46,245 nucleotides of DNA from Actinomycetes bacterium (GCA_023392635.1 JAEVYS010000081.1:1-46245); one strand, 5' to 3'; shown: positions 34,875 to 42,995, numbered from the stretch's first letter. Numbers and translations: made by a program. The notes: generated from the sequence alone by a model not told the origin.

Positions 34875-35702
34875 CTACGACCAGGGCGTACGCGGCCGGG
34901 GCTGCAGCTCTCCGTCCAGAGTCAGGTCCAGCCGCTCGGTGAAGAAGGCGATCATCCCGCGCACCGGTTCGGCGTCGTGCAGCGGGTGCTCGTAGCTCCA
35001 GGCGATGTTGGGCACCACGGCATCGCCGACCCGGGCCGACCAGTACGAGGCGTGGCCCTTGTACGCGCAGACGCTGTGGTGCTCGGTCGGCTCCAGCAGT
35101 TCCATCGCGACGTCCTCCCGCGGCAGGTAGAAGCGCGTCGGCAGGGGAGTCTCGAACAGCAGGGTGGGCCGGGTGCTGTCGGCGAGGACGACGCCCTCGT
35201 GCGCGATCCGGATGTGCCTGCTCGAACGCAGGCAGTCGATGCGGTCGAAGGGGTCGTGTGGATGGCCCATCACCGGTTCCTGCTCCTCGTACCACTGGCT
35301 GAACGCGTCCCAGTCCAGGATCACGTAGCCCTCCAGATCGGGATCGTCGGGACGGAACGCGGCGGCGACCAGGTCCCGTTCGGGCGTCCGGATCGTCAGC
35401 GGGGTGCCCGGAGTGCTGCGCACCGTGAACGGGGTGGCGGGGTCGAGAACGGGCGGCCCCTCCTCCAGTGACACCGGGTGCTCCTCGCCTTCGGTAGCCC
35501 CCGCGACCACGAGCTCGCCGGCGACGTCCTCCTCCGGGACGGCGTAGGAACCGACCACGCGTCGCGGTTCCCACACGAGCACCGCGCGGCGGGAGTCCAC
35601 CACCGTGCGCGCGCCGTCATTCGCTCGGATCCACTTCCTGACCGGGTGCACCCGCAGTTCTCCGAAGGCTCCCCACAACAGCTGCCGCAGCTTCGTTGCC
35701 AT
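34875..35702 (-). CDS. DUF427 domain protein (two copies of the domain)
   Basis: 275 residues from ATG 35702. Two DUF427 units are seen. The first (about 20-100) has VRKWIRANDGARTVVDSRRAVLVWEPRRVVGSYAVPEEDV. The second (about 155-255) has HIRIAHEGVVLADSTRPTLLFETPLPTRFYLPREDV, then EHHSVCAYKGHASYWSARV and IAWSYEHPLHDAEPVRGMIAFF. DUF427 proteins are small beta-rich proteins of unknown biochemical function, common in actinobacteria. It converges with ferritin, with 16 bp between stops. Confidence 0.9.
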   Translation of the reverse strand: MATKLRQLLWGAFGELRVHPVRKWIRANDGARTVVDSRRAVLVWEPRRVVGSYAVPEEDVAGELVVAGATEGEEHPVSLEEGPPVLDPATPFTVRSTPGTPLTIRTPERDLVAAAFRPDDPDLEGYVILDWDAFSQWYEEQEPVMGHPHDPFDRIDCLRSSRHIRIAHEGVVLADSTRPTLLFETPLPTRFYLPREDVAMELLEPTEHHSVCAYKGHASYWSARVGDAVVPNIAWSYEHPLHDAEPVRGMIAFFTERLDLTLDGELQPRPRTPWS

Positions 35703-35708
35703 GGACCA

Positions 35709-35714
35709 AGTATC
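35709..35714 (-). promoter_or_regulatory. -10-like box GATACT for the DUF427 gene
   Basis: On the reverse strand GATACT ends six bases before ATG 35702, without a Shine-Dalgarno. It is one base off TATACT. Confidence 0.4.
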
Positions 35715-35744
35715 CTCGCCCATCCGGCGGGGAGCGGAGACGAC

Positions 35745-35779
35745 TGTGGCCCTGACCGTCCTGCCTGGTCAGGGCCACA
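35745..35779 (-). terminator. Hairpin downstream of tRNA-Leu
   Basis: TGTGGCCCTGACC (35745-35757) is perfectly inverted at 35767-35779 around a nine-base loop. It starts ten bases past the tRNA 3' end on the reverse strand, and separates the tRNA from the DUF427 promoter. Confidence 0.65.
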
Positions 35780-35788
35780 ATCGCTGGG

Positions 35789-35874
35789 TGTCCGAGAGAG
35801 GACTTGAACCTCCACGCCCGATAAAGGGCACTAGCACCTCAAGCTAGCGCGTCTACCTATTCCGCCACCCGGAC
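35789..35874 (-). tRNA. tRNA-Leu (anticodon GAG)
   Basis: Reverse-strand cloverleaf of 86 nt with a long variable arm. The acceptor pairs GTCCGGG with CTCGGAC (one G-U). The anticodon stem CTAGC/GCTAG closes the loop TTGAGGT, giving anticodon GAG for CUC/CUU leucine codons. The T loop GGTTCAAGTCC is canonical. The discriminator is A and the genome continues CCC, so CCA is not encoded. Confidence 0.95.
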
Positions 35875-35908
35875 AGGGTGTGCCGCCGGTCTCCCGGACA
35901 GCGAGAGG

Positions 35909-35914
35909 ACTATA
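35909..35914 (-). promoter_or_regulatory. -10 box TATAGT for tRNA-Leu
   Basis: On the reverse strand TATAGT lies 34 bases before the mature tRNA 5' end. This fits a precursor with a leader of about 28 nt. Confidence 0.5.
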
Positions 35915-35971
35915 CCGAATCGGGACGCGGCTGGCGAAACGGGGGTGGTCGGCGCGTCCCAGGACCAGTGG

Positions 35972-35977
35972 CAGGAT
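35972..35977 (+). promoter_or_regulatory. -10-like box CAGGAT for the M20 peptidase
   Basis: CAGGAT ends six bases before the ATG at 35984, without a Shine-Dalgarno. It differs from TAGGAT in the first base. Confidence 0.35.
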
Positions 35978-35983
35978 GACAGC

Positions 35984-37297
35984 ATGAACTCCGTCCCCGC
36001 CGCGATCGATGAGGTCGCGGGCCTCTGCAGCGACCTGATCCGCTTCGACACGTCGAACTTCGGGCCGTCAGGATCGCACGGCGAGCGCGAGGCGGCGGAG
36101 TACGTCGCGGCGAGACTCGACGAGGTCGGCATCGAGAGCACTCTCCTCGAATCCGAGCCGCGCCGCACGACGCTGGTCGCGGACTGGGCGCCCGAGGGCT
36201 GCGACACCAGCGTGGCCCCGCTGCTGATCCACGGCCACACCGACGTCGTGCCCGCCATCGCCGCCGACTGGCAGGTCGACCCGTTCGCCGGCGAGATCAT
36301 CGACGACTACGTGTGGGGGCGTGGCGCCGTCGACATGAAGGACTTCGACGCCGTCGTGCTCTCGGTGGTCCGCGAGCGGACGCGCGCCGGGCGAGCGCCC
36401 CGGCGTCCCGTGCGCCTGGTCTTCACCGCCGACGAGGAGGCCGGGGGCCCGCTGGGCGCCACCTGGCTCGCCGACCAACACCCCGAGCTCGTCGCGGACT
36501 GCAGTGAGGCGATCGGCGAGGTCGGCGGCTTCTCCCTGACCGTCAACGAGAAGCGCCTCTACCTGGTGCAGACCGCCGAGAAGGGCCTCGCGTGGCTCAA
36601 CCTGGTCGCCGACGGCCGGGCCGGGCACGGCTCCATGCGCAACGACGACAACGCGATCACCTCGCTGGCGGAGGCGGTCAGCCGCGTCGGCAACCACCAG
36701 TGGCCGGCCCGCATCCATCCCGCACAGCGGCAGTTCCTGGACGCGATCGAGCAGGCTCTCGGCGTCCAGATCTCTACCGACGACGCGGAGACGACGCTGG
36801 CGCGGCTCGGCTCCATCGCCCGCATGGTCGGCGCGACCATGTCGAACACCGCCAATCCGACCATGCTGGATGCGGGCTACAAGCTGAACGTGATCCCCGG
36901 CCACGCCCGGGCCGGCCTCGACGGGCGCTTCGTCCCGGGCTACGAGCAGGAGTTCTACGAAACGATCGCCTCCCTGCTCGGCGACCGGGTGCGCTACGAG
37001 GTGGCGATCTCCGAGCGGGCCGTCGAGACCACGTTCGACGGAGACCTCGTGGACGCCATGCGGGCCAGCCTGGCGACCCAGGACCCGGAGGCGACGGCGG
37101 TGCCGTTCATCATGAGCGGTGGCACCGACGCGAAGGCGTGGTCGCGTCTGGGCGTGCGCTGCTTCGGGTTCGCGCCACTACGGCTGCCGCCCGAGCTCGA
37201 CTTCGTCGCGCTGTTCCACGGCGTGGACGAGCGGGTGCCGGTCGAGTCGCTGCAGTTCGGCTGCCGGGTCCTGGACGACTTCCTCGACCGGGCATGA
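35984..37297 (+). CDS. M20-family zinc metallopeptidase (ArgE/DapE/CPG2-like)
   Basis: 437 residues. Metal ligands and catalytic residues are in order: His85 in LIHGHTDVVP with Asp87, bridging Asp117 in GRGAVDMKD, Glu151-Glu152 in FTADEEAGG, and a C-terminal His in LFHGVDERVP. A dimerisation lid is inserted between (ADGRAGHGSM). M20 enzymes hydrolyse peptides or N-acyl amino acids; the substrate is unassigned. Its stop overlaps the methyltransferase start by ATGA. ATG 35984 is preferred over one 13 codons upstream because it fits the family start and the -10 spacing. Confidence 0.92.
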   Translation: MNSVPAAIDEVAGLCSDLIRFDTSNFGPSGSHGEREAAEYVAARLDEVGIESTLLESEPRRTTLVADWAPEGCDTSVAPLLIHGHTDVVPAIAADWQVDPFAGEIIDDYVWGRGAVDMKDFDAVVLSVVRERTRAGRAPRRPVRLVFTADEEAGGPLGATWLADQHPELVADCSEAIGEVGGFSLTVNEKRLYLVQTAEKGLAWLNLVADGRAGHGSMRNDDNAITSLAEAVSRVGNHQWPARIHPAQRQFLDAIEQALGVQISTDDAETTLARLGSIARMVGATMSNTANPTMLDAGYKLNVIPGHARAGLDGRFVPGYEQEFYETIASLLGDRVRYEVAISERAVETTFDGDLVDAMRASLATQDPEATAVPFIMSGGTDAKAWSRLGVRCFGFAPLRLPPELDFVALFHGVDERVPVESLQFGCRVLDDFLDRA

Positions 37298-38019
37298 GTG
37301 ATCGGCGTGCCACCTCCTTCGGTGGCGACGTCGATGCGTATGAGAAGGGCCGGCCCGAGTACGTCGACGAGCACGTCGGCTGGCTCCTCGAGGGTGTCAC
37401 GGGCCGGGTCCTGGACCTCGGGGCCGGCTCGGGCAAGCTCACTCGTACAGTCCGCCGGCTGGGGTTCGAGGTGGTTGCCGTCGACCCGGATGCGCAGATG
37501 CTGGCACGCAACACCGGCGTCGAGTCCCATGCGGGCACGGCCGAGTCGATCCCGTTACCGGACGCCAGCGTCGCGGCGGTGGTCGTTGGCCAGGCCTGGC
37601 ACTGGTTCGACCCGACCCTGGCCGGGCCGGAGGCCGCGCGGGTCGTCGTGCCGGGCGGACGGCTCGGACTGATCTGGAACACCAGGGACGCCGCCCATCC
37701 CTTCGTGGCCGCGCTGTCGCAGATCATGGGGCCCTCGCCCGCCGAACTGATGGTCGACAGCGCCCACGTCCGCACCGTTGCCGGGTTCGCCCCGTTCGAA
37801 CGCCGCCGCTGGCAACGGGTACGGCTGATGACCCCTGACGCCCTGGTCGCCATGGTCACCTCGCGCAGCCAGTACCTCGTCGCGACGCCCGCCGCCCAGC
37901 GCGCTGTCGTCGCCGGCGTGCGGGACCTGCTCGCGACCCATCCGCACACGGCGGGCCGCGACGAGTTCGAGTACCCGTTGCACACAACGTGCTACCGCGC
38001 CCAGGCGCTCGGCGCCTGA
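37294..38019 (+). CDS. Class I SAM-dependent methyltransferase
   Basis: 241 residues. Motif I is VLDLGAGSGKLTRTV, motif II VVAVDPDAQML, followed by GTAESIPLPDASVAAVVVGQAWHWFD and a post-motif VVPGGRLGLIWN. This resembles the UbiE/Coq5-like Methyltransf_11 group with an N-terminal YEKGRPEYVDEHVGWLLE. The substrate is unknown. It is translationally coupled to the M20 peptidase through ATGA, with no other partner. Confidence 0.9.
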   Translation: MSDRRATSFGGDVDAYEKGRPEYVDEHVGWLLEGVTGRVLDLGAGSGKLTRTVRRLGFEVVAVDPDAQMLARNTGVESHAGTAESIPLPDASVAAVVVGQAWHWFDPTLAGPEAARVVVPGGRLGLIWNTRDAAHPFVAALSQIMGPSPAELMVDSAHVRTVAGFAPFERRRWQRVRLMTPDALVAMVTSRSQYLVATPAAQRAVVAGVRDLLATHPHTAGRDEFEYPLHTTCYRAQALGA

Positions 38020-38023
38020 ACGA

Positions 38024-38152
38024 TCAGCTCGGGCGCCCGCCCTGCGCGGACTTCGCCACGATCGACGCGATCCTCGCCGCCCGCGTCCCAGGGCGCTTCG
38101 CCCGCACCAGCGATGCCAAGGCCCGCTTGCGCACGCCGCGGGGGAAGGCGTC
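38024..38152 (-). pseudogene. Duplicated C-terminal fragment of ydeI
   Basis: On the reverse strand this frame reads DAFPRGVRKRALASLVRAKR and continues PGTRAARIASIVAKSAQGGRPS to a stop. It matches the last 43 residues of the adjacent YdeI protein (DGFPKSVRKMALTSIALARR, then PETRAARIATIASKAARGERPA) at about two thirds of positions. It is in the same frame and 18 bases beyond the YdeI stop codon. It has no start codon of its own. It looks like the remnant of a tandem duplication, or of an ancestral longer gene. Confidence 0.7.
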
Positions 38153-38170
38153 CCTCGGCCGGTGCCATCC

Positions 38171-38743
38171 TCACGCGGGCCGCTCGCCCCGGGCGGCCTT
38201 CGACGCGATCGTCGCGATCCTTGCGGCTCGCGTCTCGGGACGCCGGGCCAGCGCGATCGAGGTCAACGCCATCTTCCGCACGCTCTTCGGGAAGCCGTCC
38301 CAGGCCGCCCGGGCAGCCGGGTCGGCGTCCAGGGCTGCACTGAGCTCGGCCGGCTCCTCCAAGGCCTCGGCCGAGTCGTAGATCGTCCACATGCCGTTGG
38401 CCTTCGCCCGCTCGATCTCGGCGATGCCGGGCGGCTGCAGGCGGCCCTCCCGCTCCAGTTCGGCGACCCTGGCCTTGTTGGACGCCGACCAGCCGCTGTT
38501 GGCGCGACGCGGCGCCCACCACTGGCAGGCGCGCAGCTCGTCCAGCACCTTGACCTGGCCGTCGATCCAGCCCCAGCACAGCGCCTCGCGCACCATCTCG
38601 TCATAGGGCACGGGCTCCCGGCCCGACGCGGGCCGCCACTGCACGACCCAGACGCCGTCGCGGCGTCCGTGGTTGGCGGCCAGCCACCCCTGCCAGTCAG
38701 CGAGCGAGTCCGGCTGGTACTGCTCGGCGTCGGCCATGGCCAT
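38171..38743 (-). CDS. ydeI: YdeI/OmpD-associated (OmdA) family protein
   Basis: 190 residues from ATG 38743, behind GGGAGGAGG. The N-terminal part has LADWQGWLAANHGRRDGVWVVQW and YDEMVREALCWGWIDGQVKVLD. The middle carries the APRRANSGWSASNKARV block. The C-terminal OmdA domain is rich in basic Ala helices (FPKSVRKMALTSIALARRPETRAARI). The family is linked to bacteriocin or cationic peptide protection in enterobacteria; its biochemical role is unknown. A second copy of the last 43 residues follows in frame after the stop. Confidence 0.9.
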   Translation of the reverse strand: MAMADAEQYQPDSLADWQGWLAANHGRRDGVWVVQWRPASGREPVPYDEMVREALCWGWIDGQVKVLDELRACQWWAPRRANSGWSASNKARVAELEREGRLQPPGIAEIERAKANGMWTIYDSAEALEEPAELSAALDADPAARAAWDGFPKSVRKMALTSIALARRPETRAARIATIASKAARGERPA

Positions 38744-38796
38744 GAACGGCACCTCCTCCCCGGTTCGCACAGGCTCGACCAGAGACGCGGCAGGTG

Positions 38797-39786
38797 TCAA
38801 CCGATCGTGCCGGTCTCCTCGTTCTCCCTGCCCGCGTTCGGGCCGCCGGAGACGTCGTCGAGCGCCGCGATGATCTCGCCGGGAAGCTCGAGCTCGTCAC
38901 AGGCGAGGTAGGGCTCGAGCTGGGCGACGGTCCGGGCACCGAGGAGGGGAGCGGTCACGCCCGGGGCGTCCCGTACCCACAACAGGGCAACCTGGCCGGG
39001 GGTCAGGTCGAGCCCGTCGGCCGCCGTGGTCACCGCGTCCACCACCGTTCGCGAGCGGGGCTCGAGGTACGGCTCCACGAACCACGAGAAGTGCGGGGAG
39101 GCGCCGCGCGAGCCGCGGGGTCGGCCGGTGCGGTACTTGCCGGTGAGCACGCCGCGCCCGATGGGCGACCAGGGGAACAGGCCGAGGCCGAGGGCTCGCA
39201 CCGCGGGGATGACCTCCACCTCGGCGCGACGGGCGAGCAGCGAGTACTCCACCTGGGCGGAGGTGATCGGTGTCCGCCCCGGAAAGGCCGCCTGCCACGT
39301 GGCGGCCTGGGCGGTCTGCCACCCGACGAAGTTGCAGATGCCGGCGTAGCGGACATCGCCGGCGGCGACCGCCGTGTCGATCGCAGCCAGGGATTCCTCC
39401 AACGGTGCCTGGCCCCAGGCGTGCAGCTGCCACAGGTCGAGGTACTCGGTGCCGAGGCGGCGCAGCGAGCCATGCAGGTCGGAGAGCAGCGCGGTGCGCG
39501 ACGTGTCCACCACGCGCTGACCGTCGCGGATCCCGAAGCCCGCCTTGGAGGCGAGGACCAGCTCGTCGCGCTGGACGTCGCCGGCGCGGAGCATGCGCGC
39601 GATCATCCGCTCGGCGTCACCGGCGGCATAGGCTGCTGCGGTGTCGACGAGACTGCCGCCCGCCGCGACGAAGGCGCGCAGCAGCGGCCGGGCGTCCTCC
39701 AGCCTGGTCTCCCTGCCCCAGGTGAGAGTGCCGAGGCCGATCCTGGAGACCTGGAGGCCGCTGTGGCCCACCGCCCGTCGCTGCAT
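38797..39786 (-). CDS. Aldo/keto reductase
   Basis: 329 residues. TIM-barrel NADPH oxidoreductase with the tetrad visible as Asp and Tyr in VDTAAAYAAG, Lys in LASKAGFG and His in LWQLHAWGQ. Cofactor-side blocks include ICNFVGWQTA, VEYSLLARRAEVEV and FPWSPIGRGVLTGKYR. It belongs to the YajO/Tas-like group that reduces small carbonyls; the substrate is unknown. ATG 39786 lies nine bases after the uppP stop on the same strand. A TAGGAC box six bases upstream overlaps that stop, so it may have its own start site. Confidence 0.92.
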   Translation of the reverse strand: MQRRAVGHSGLQVSRIGLGTLTWGRETRLEDARPLLRAFVAAGGSLVDTAAAYAAGDAERMIARMLRAGDVQRDELVLASKAGFGIRDGQRVVDTSRTALLSDLHGSLRRLGTEYLDLWQLHAWGQAPLEESLAAIDTAVAAGDVRYAGICNFVGWQTAQAATWQAAFPGRTPITSAQVEYSLLARRAEVEVIPAVRALGLGLFPWSPIGRGVLTGKYRTGRPRGSRGASPHFSWFVEPYLEPRSRTVVDAVTTAADGLDLTPGQVALLWVRDAPGVTAPLLGARTVAQLEPYLACDELELPGEIIAALDDVSGGPNAGRENEETGTIG

Positions 39787-39795
39787 CGTCGCGTC

Positions 39796-40617
39796 CTACG
39801 GCTGCAGGACCCCGGTGAGCAGCAGCGCCGCGACCAGGGCGGCCAGCGCGAGCCGGTACCAGACGAAGATCGAGAAGCTGTGCTTGCTGACGTACCTCAG
39901 CAGCCAGTGGATGACGGCCAGGCCGATCCCGAAGGCGAGGAGCGTGGCGAGGATCGTCGGCCCCCAGGCCAGGGTCGGGTCGCCCGGGATGTCCTTCAGC
40001 TTGAACAGCCCGGAGATGAACACGGCGGGGATCGCCAGCAGGAAGGCATAGCGGGTGGCAGCCTCGCGCTTGTAGCCGAGGAACAGGCCGCCGGCGATCG
40101 TAGCGCCCGAGCGGGAGACGCCGGGGATCAGGGCCAGCGCTTGCGCGAAGCCCAGCGCGATGCCGTCCACCCAGGTGAGCTGCTGCAGCTCGAAGCGGTT
40201 GCGGGCGACCCGGTCGGCGATCCACAGCACCACTCCGAAGCCGGCCAGCATCGCGACGGTGATCCACAGGTTGCGCAGGCTGGTGTCGATCGCGTTCTCG
40301 AACAGCAGGCCGAGCAGGCCGATCGGGATCGAACCGATGATCACCAGCCAGCCCATCCGGGCGTCGGGGTCGTTGCGCGGGACGCGTCCGATGAGCGCAC
40401 CGAACCAGCGGCCGATGATCCGTCCGATGTCCTTCGCGAAGTAGACGATGACGGCAGTCTCGGTGCCCAGCTGCGTGACGGCGGTGAACGCTGCCCCGGG
40501 GTCATGGCCCCCGAAGAACAACTGGCCGACGATCGACTGGTGGGCACTGGAGGAGATCGGGAGAAACTCCGTCAGCCCCTGGACGATGCCGAGCACGATC
40601 GCTTCCAACCAACCCAT
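39796..40617 (-). CDS. uppP: Undecaprenyl-diphosphate phosphatase
   Basis: 273 residues with about eight membrane helices, from ATG 40617 with GGAAGGGG upstream. Signature motifs are GLTEFLPISSSAHQ near the N-terminus and PGVSRSGATIAGG in the middle, the two halves of the inverted-topology active site. It dephosphorylates undecaprenyl pyrophosphate to recycle the lipid carrier for cell-wall synthesis. It is divergent from mshC across 56 bp. Confidence 0.97.
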   Translation of the reverse strand: MGWLEAIVLGIVQGLTEFLPISSSAHQSIVGQLFFGGHDPGAAFTAVTQLGTETAVIVYFAKDIGRIIGRWFGALIGRVPRNDPDARMGWLVIIGSIPIGLLGLLFENAIDTSLRNLWITVAMLAGFGVVLWIADRVARNRFELQQLTWVDGIALGFAQALALIPGVSRSGATIAGGLFLGYKREAATRYAFLLAIPAVFISGLFKLKDIPGDPTLAWGPTILATLLAFGIGLAVIHWLLRYVSKHSFSIFVWYRLALAALVAALLLTGVLQP

Positions 40618-40660
40618 TCGTTCCCCTTCCGGTCCGCAGCACACCCTAACCGGTGGCCGG

Positions 40661-40666
40661 TAGGCT
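40661..40666 (+). promoter_or_regulatory. -10 box TAGGCT of a leaderless mshC promoter
   Basis: TAGGCT ends seven bases before the mshC ATG at 40674. No ribosome binding site lies between them. Confidence 0.5.
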
Positions 40667-40673
40667 GCGGCCC

Positions 40674-41903
40674 ATGCGTGCGTGGTTGAGTCCTGAACTA
40701 CCTGTGTTGCCCGGCGCGGGCGGCGGGCAGGTGCTCGTGCACGACACGCTGACCGGACGCCTGCAGCCGGCGGGCCCGGCGACGGGGGAGGCACGCCTGT
40801 ACTCCTGCGGCATCACCCCCTACGACGCCACGCACCTCGGCCACGCGGCGACCTACGTCGCCGTCGACCTGCTGAACCGCGCCTGGCGCGACGCCGGCCT
40901 GGACGTCCGCTACGCACAGAACGTCACCGACGTGGACGACCCGCTGCTCGAACGCGCCGCGGCGACGGGCGTGGACTGGACCGAGCTGGCCGCACAGCAG
41001 ATCGAGCTGTACCGCAGCGACATGTCGGCGCTGCGAGTGCTGCCGCCGCTGGAGCTGACCGGCGTGGTGGAGAGCCTGGACATCGTGACGGGCCTGATCG
41101 CGCGGCTCCGCGAGGAGCAGGCGGTCTACCAGGTGCCCGATCCGGCGTACCCCGACTGGTACTTCTCGGTCACCAAGGTGAGCAACCTGATGCAGGGCAC
41201 CGGCATCTCGATGCTGGAGGCGGAGGAAGTGTTCGCCGAGCGCGGCGGGGATCCCGAACGCCCCGGCAAGCGCCACCGGCTCGACTGCCTGGTGTGGCGG
41301 CAGGAGCGGCCCGGCGAGCCGGCGTGGGATTCCTGGCTCGGACGGGGACGACCCGGCTGGCACGTCGAGTGCACCGCGATCTCGCACGACCTCCTCGGTG
41401 AGGAGTTCGACGTGCAGGCGGGTGGGCGTGACCTCGCCTTCCCGCACCACCCGATGTGCGCTGCGGAGGCCCTCGTCGCCACCGGCCGTCCCATGGCCCG
41501 CGTGTTCCTGCACACCGGGATGGTGGGACTCCACGGCGAGAAGATGAGCAAGTCGCGGGGGAACCTGGTCTTCGTCAGCGCGCTGCTGGCCGACGGCGTC
41601 GACCCGATGGCGATCAGGCTGGCCCTCCTCGCCCACCACTACCGCAGCGACTGGGAGTACTCCGCCTCGCTGCTCGAGGCGGCGCAGTCCCGCCTGGAGC
41701 GCTGGCGCGCCGCGGTCGCGGCACCGGCCGGAGCGGATGCCACAGCGACACTGGACGCCGTCCGCGGCGCCCTGCGCCACGACCTGGACGCGCCGGCGGC
41801 GCTCGCCGCGATCGACGCCTGGGCCGCTGCCGGCGGCGACGACCCGGACGCTCCCGGCCTCGTCCGCGACCTGGCCGACGCCTTGCTGGGCATCGCCCTG
41901 TAG
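40674..41903 (+). CDS. mshC: Cysteine:GlcN-Ins ligase MshC (mycothiol biosynthesis)
   Basis: 409 residues. It ATP-dependently joins cysteine to glucosaminyl-inositol, the third enzymatic step of mycothiol synthesis. It resembles CysS but starts MRAWLSPELPVLPG, as MshC does. Zn/Cys-binding Cys45 is in YSCGITPYDATHLGH, HIGH-like HLGH is at 54-57, and GWHVECTAIS and FPHHPMCAAEA supply further ligands. The KMSKS loop starts at Lys290. It lacks the long CysS anticodon-binding end. Its presence is strong evidence for Actinomycetia. It is immediately followed by a palindromic element. Confidence 0.96.
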   Translation: MRAWLSPELPVLPGAGGGQVLVHDTLTGRLQPAGPATGEARLYSCGITPYDATHLGHAATYVAVDLLNRAWRDAGLDVRYAQNVTDVDDPLLERAAATGVDWTELAAQQIELYRSDMSALRVLPPLELTGVVESLDIVTGLIARLREEQAVYQVPDPAYPDWYFSVTKVSNLMQGTGISMLEAEEVFAERGGDPERPGKRHRLDCLVWRQERPGEPAWDSWLGRGRPGWHVECTAISHDLLGEEFDVQAGGRDLAFPHHPMCAAEALVATGRPMARVFLHTGMVGLHGEKMSKSRGNLVFVSALLADGVDPMAIRLALLAHHYRSDWEYSASLLEAAQSRLERWRAAVAAPAGADATATLDAVRGALRHDLDAPAALAAIDAWAAAGGDDPDAPGLVRDLADALLGIAL

Positions 41904-41975
41904 AACGAATCTGCCGCCAGATCCCCTCGTCGACACCGTCACCGGCCAGCCCGGGGATCTGGCGGCAGATTCGTT
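41904..41975. repeat. 72-bp palindromic element, left copy
   Basis: A perfect 23-bp inverted repeat (41904-41926 with 41953-41975) begins at the base after the mshC stop. Each arm also contains a small hairpin ATCTG-N4-CAGAT. The DUF559 gene reads through the right arm, so its last ~12 codons are encoded by the repeat. It may also act as terminator for mshC. Confidence 0.85.
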
Positions 41976-42835
41976 CGGGCAAGCGTGCGTCGGATCCGCG
42001 CGACAACCGCCTGCGGCCGGTCGGTGAGGTCCTGCCAGGTGAAGCGCAGCACGCGGTAGCCGGCGGTGGTCAGCGCGTTCTGCCGGTCCCGGTCGAGCTG
42101 GAACGCATCCCTACCACCGTGGAAGGCCCAACCGTCCACCTCGAGAATGAGCTGCGCCTCGCCGAGCAGCACGTCGGGCCGGATCACGCGGCCCTCGATA
42201 CGCAGTGGAGGATTCGCGACCCAGCCGACGATTCCGGCCCCACGCAGAAGCCGGTGGAGGATCAGCTCGGCCGGGGACCACGGGTCGCGCTCGAGTTCGC
42301 GCAGTACGCGGCATCGCGCTTCGTTGCCCTCCGTGCAGGCCAGGTCTGCCGACGCGGCCAGTACCTGCTGCGGCGACGCCAGCCCCTCCACGAACATGCG
42401 CATGGCGCAGCGCCCACCGTCGATGGCCGCCAGTTCCGCCGCCGCATACGCGGCCTCAACCAGCCGGGCCCCGCCCAGCCACCGCACGTGCTGCTCGGGG
42501 ATCGTCCGCCTGGTGAGCCGCACCCAGGCCGGCGCCACGAGGGCGACGGGGCTGGCGAGGGCGACGGGGCCGCCATTCCACTCACCGAGCCAGAGTGCCG
42601 CGGCGGTCCGTCCGTGGATCACGCTGCGTGGTGCCCATCGCGCCAGGGCCCGCAGCCGCAGCGGCTCGGAAAGGGTCCCCCTCCCGGCAAAGACCCCGGG
42701 GTGGAGCCTCCTCAGGCGGCCGGCGTGCCACGCCTGGTAGATGCCCGCCTTCAGGCCGGGGTGCTCGCGAACGACGATCAGCCCGTCCCGGGCGAGCAGG
42801 ATCGCGATGGCATCCACTCCCTTCATCTTCGGCAT
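41939..42835 (-). CDS. DUF559 (Vsr-like endonuclease fold) protein with AbiEi-type N-terminal region
   Basis: 298 residues from ATG 42835; ATG 42826 three codons later is possible and neither has a clear ribosome binding site. The N-terminal third (ARDGLIVVREHPGLKAGI, LRRLHPGVFAGRG) resembles the winged-helix region of AbiEi-type proteins. The C-terminal DUF559 domain has RPDVLLGEAQLILEVDGWAFHGG...FQLDRDRQNALTTAGYRVLRFTW, with the conserved Asp, ExD and late Arg/Asp of the Vsr-like PD-(D/E)XK fold. These proteins are abundant in actinobacteria but have no known role. The gene is bracketed by two 72-bp palindromic elements, and its 3' end lies inside one of them. Confidence 0.85.
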   Translation of the reverse strand: MPKMKGVDAIAILLARDGLIVVREHPGLKAGIYQAWHAGRLRRLHPGVFAGRGTLSEPLRLRALARWAPRSVIHGRTAAALWLGEWNGGPVALASPVALVAPAWVRLTRRTIPEQHVRWLGGARLVEAAYAAAELAAIDGGRCAMRMFVEGLASPQQVLAASADLACTEGNEARCRVLRELERDPWSPAELILHRLLRGAGIVGWVANPPLRIEGRVIRPDVLLGEAQLILEVDGWAFHGGRDAFQLDRDRQNALTTAGYRVLRFTWQDLTDRPQAVVARIRRTLARTNLPPDPRAGR

Positions 42836-42886
42836 GCCTGGCGCCGGGCGGTCACGGCAACGGGCGGGTGTGGACAACCGGCACGC

Positions 42887-42958
42887 AACGAATCTGGATC
42901 CACAGCCCGCCGGCGGCGCGGTTTCGGCGAGTTGCGGCCATCTGGGGGCAGATTCGTC
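42887..42958. repeat. 72-bp palindromic element, right copy (degenerate)
   Basis: It has the same total length as the left copy. It begins AACGAATCTG (42887-42896) and ends ATCTGGGGGCAGATTCGTC (42940-42958), which matches 17 of 19 bases of the left copy's end (41957-41975). The interior has diverged and the first arm lacks CCGCCA. Confidence 0.7.
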
Positions 42959-42995
42959 GGGGCGGGCACCGAAGGCCGCGCTCGGGCCCGACCGG

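Noticed and set aside
40674..41903. Cysteinyl-tRNA synthetase (cysS)
   Set aside because: The N-terminal MRAW...CGITPYDATHLGH sequence, the 409-residue length and the missing anticodon-binding extension identify MshC instead.
41904..42958. Insertion sequence or composite transposon
   Set aside because: The flanking elements are palindromes rather than terminal inverted repeats of a transposase gene. No transposase motif or target-site duplication was identified. It is reported instead as a palindrome-associated gene.
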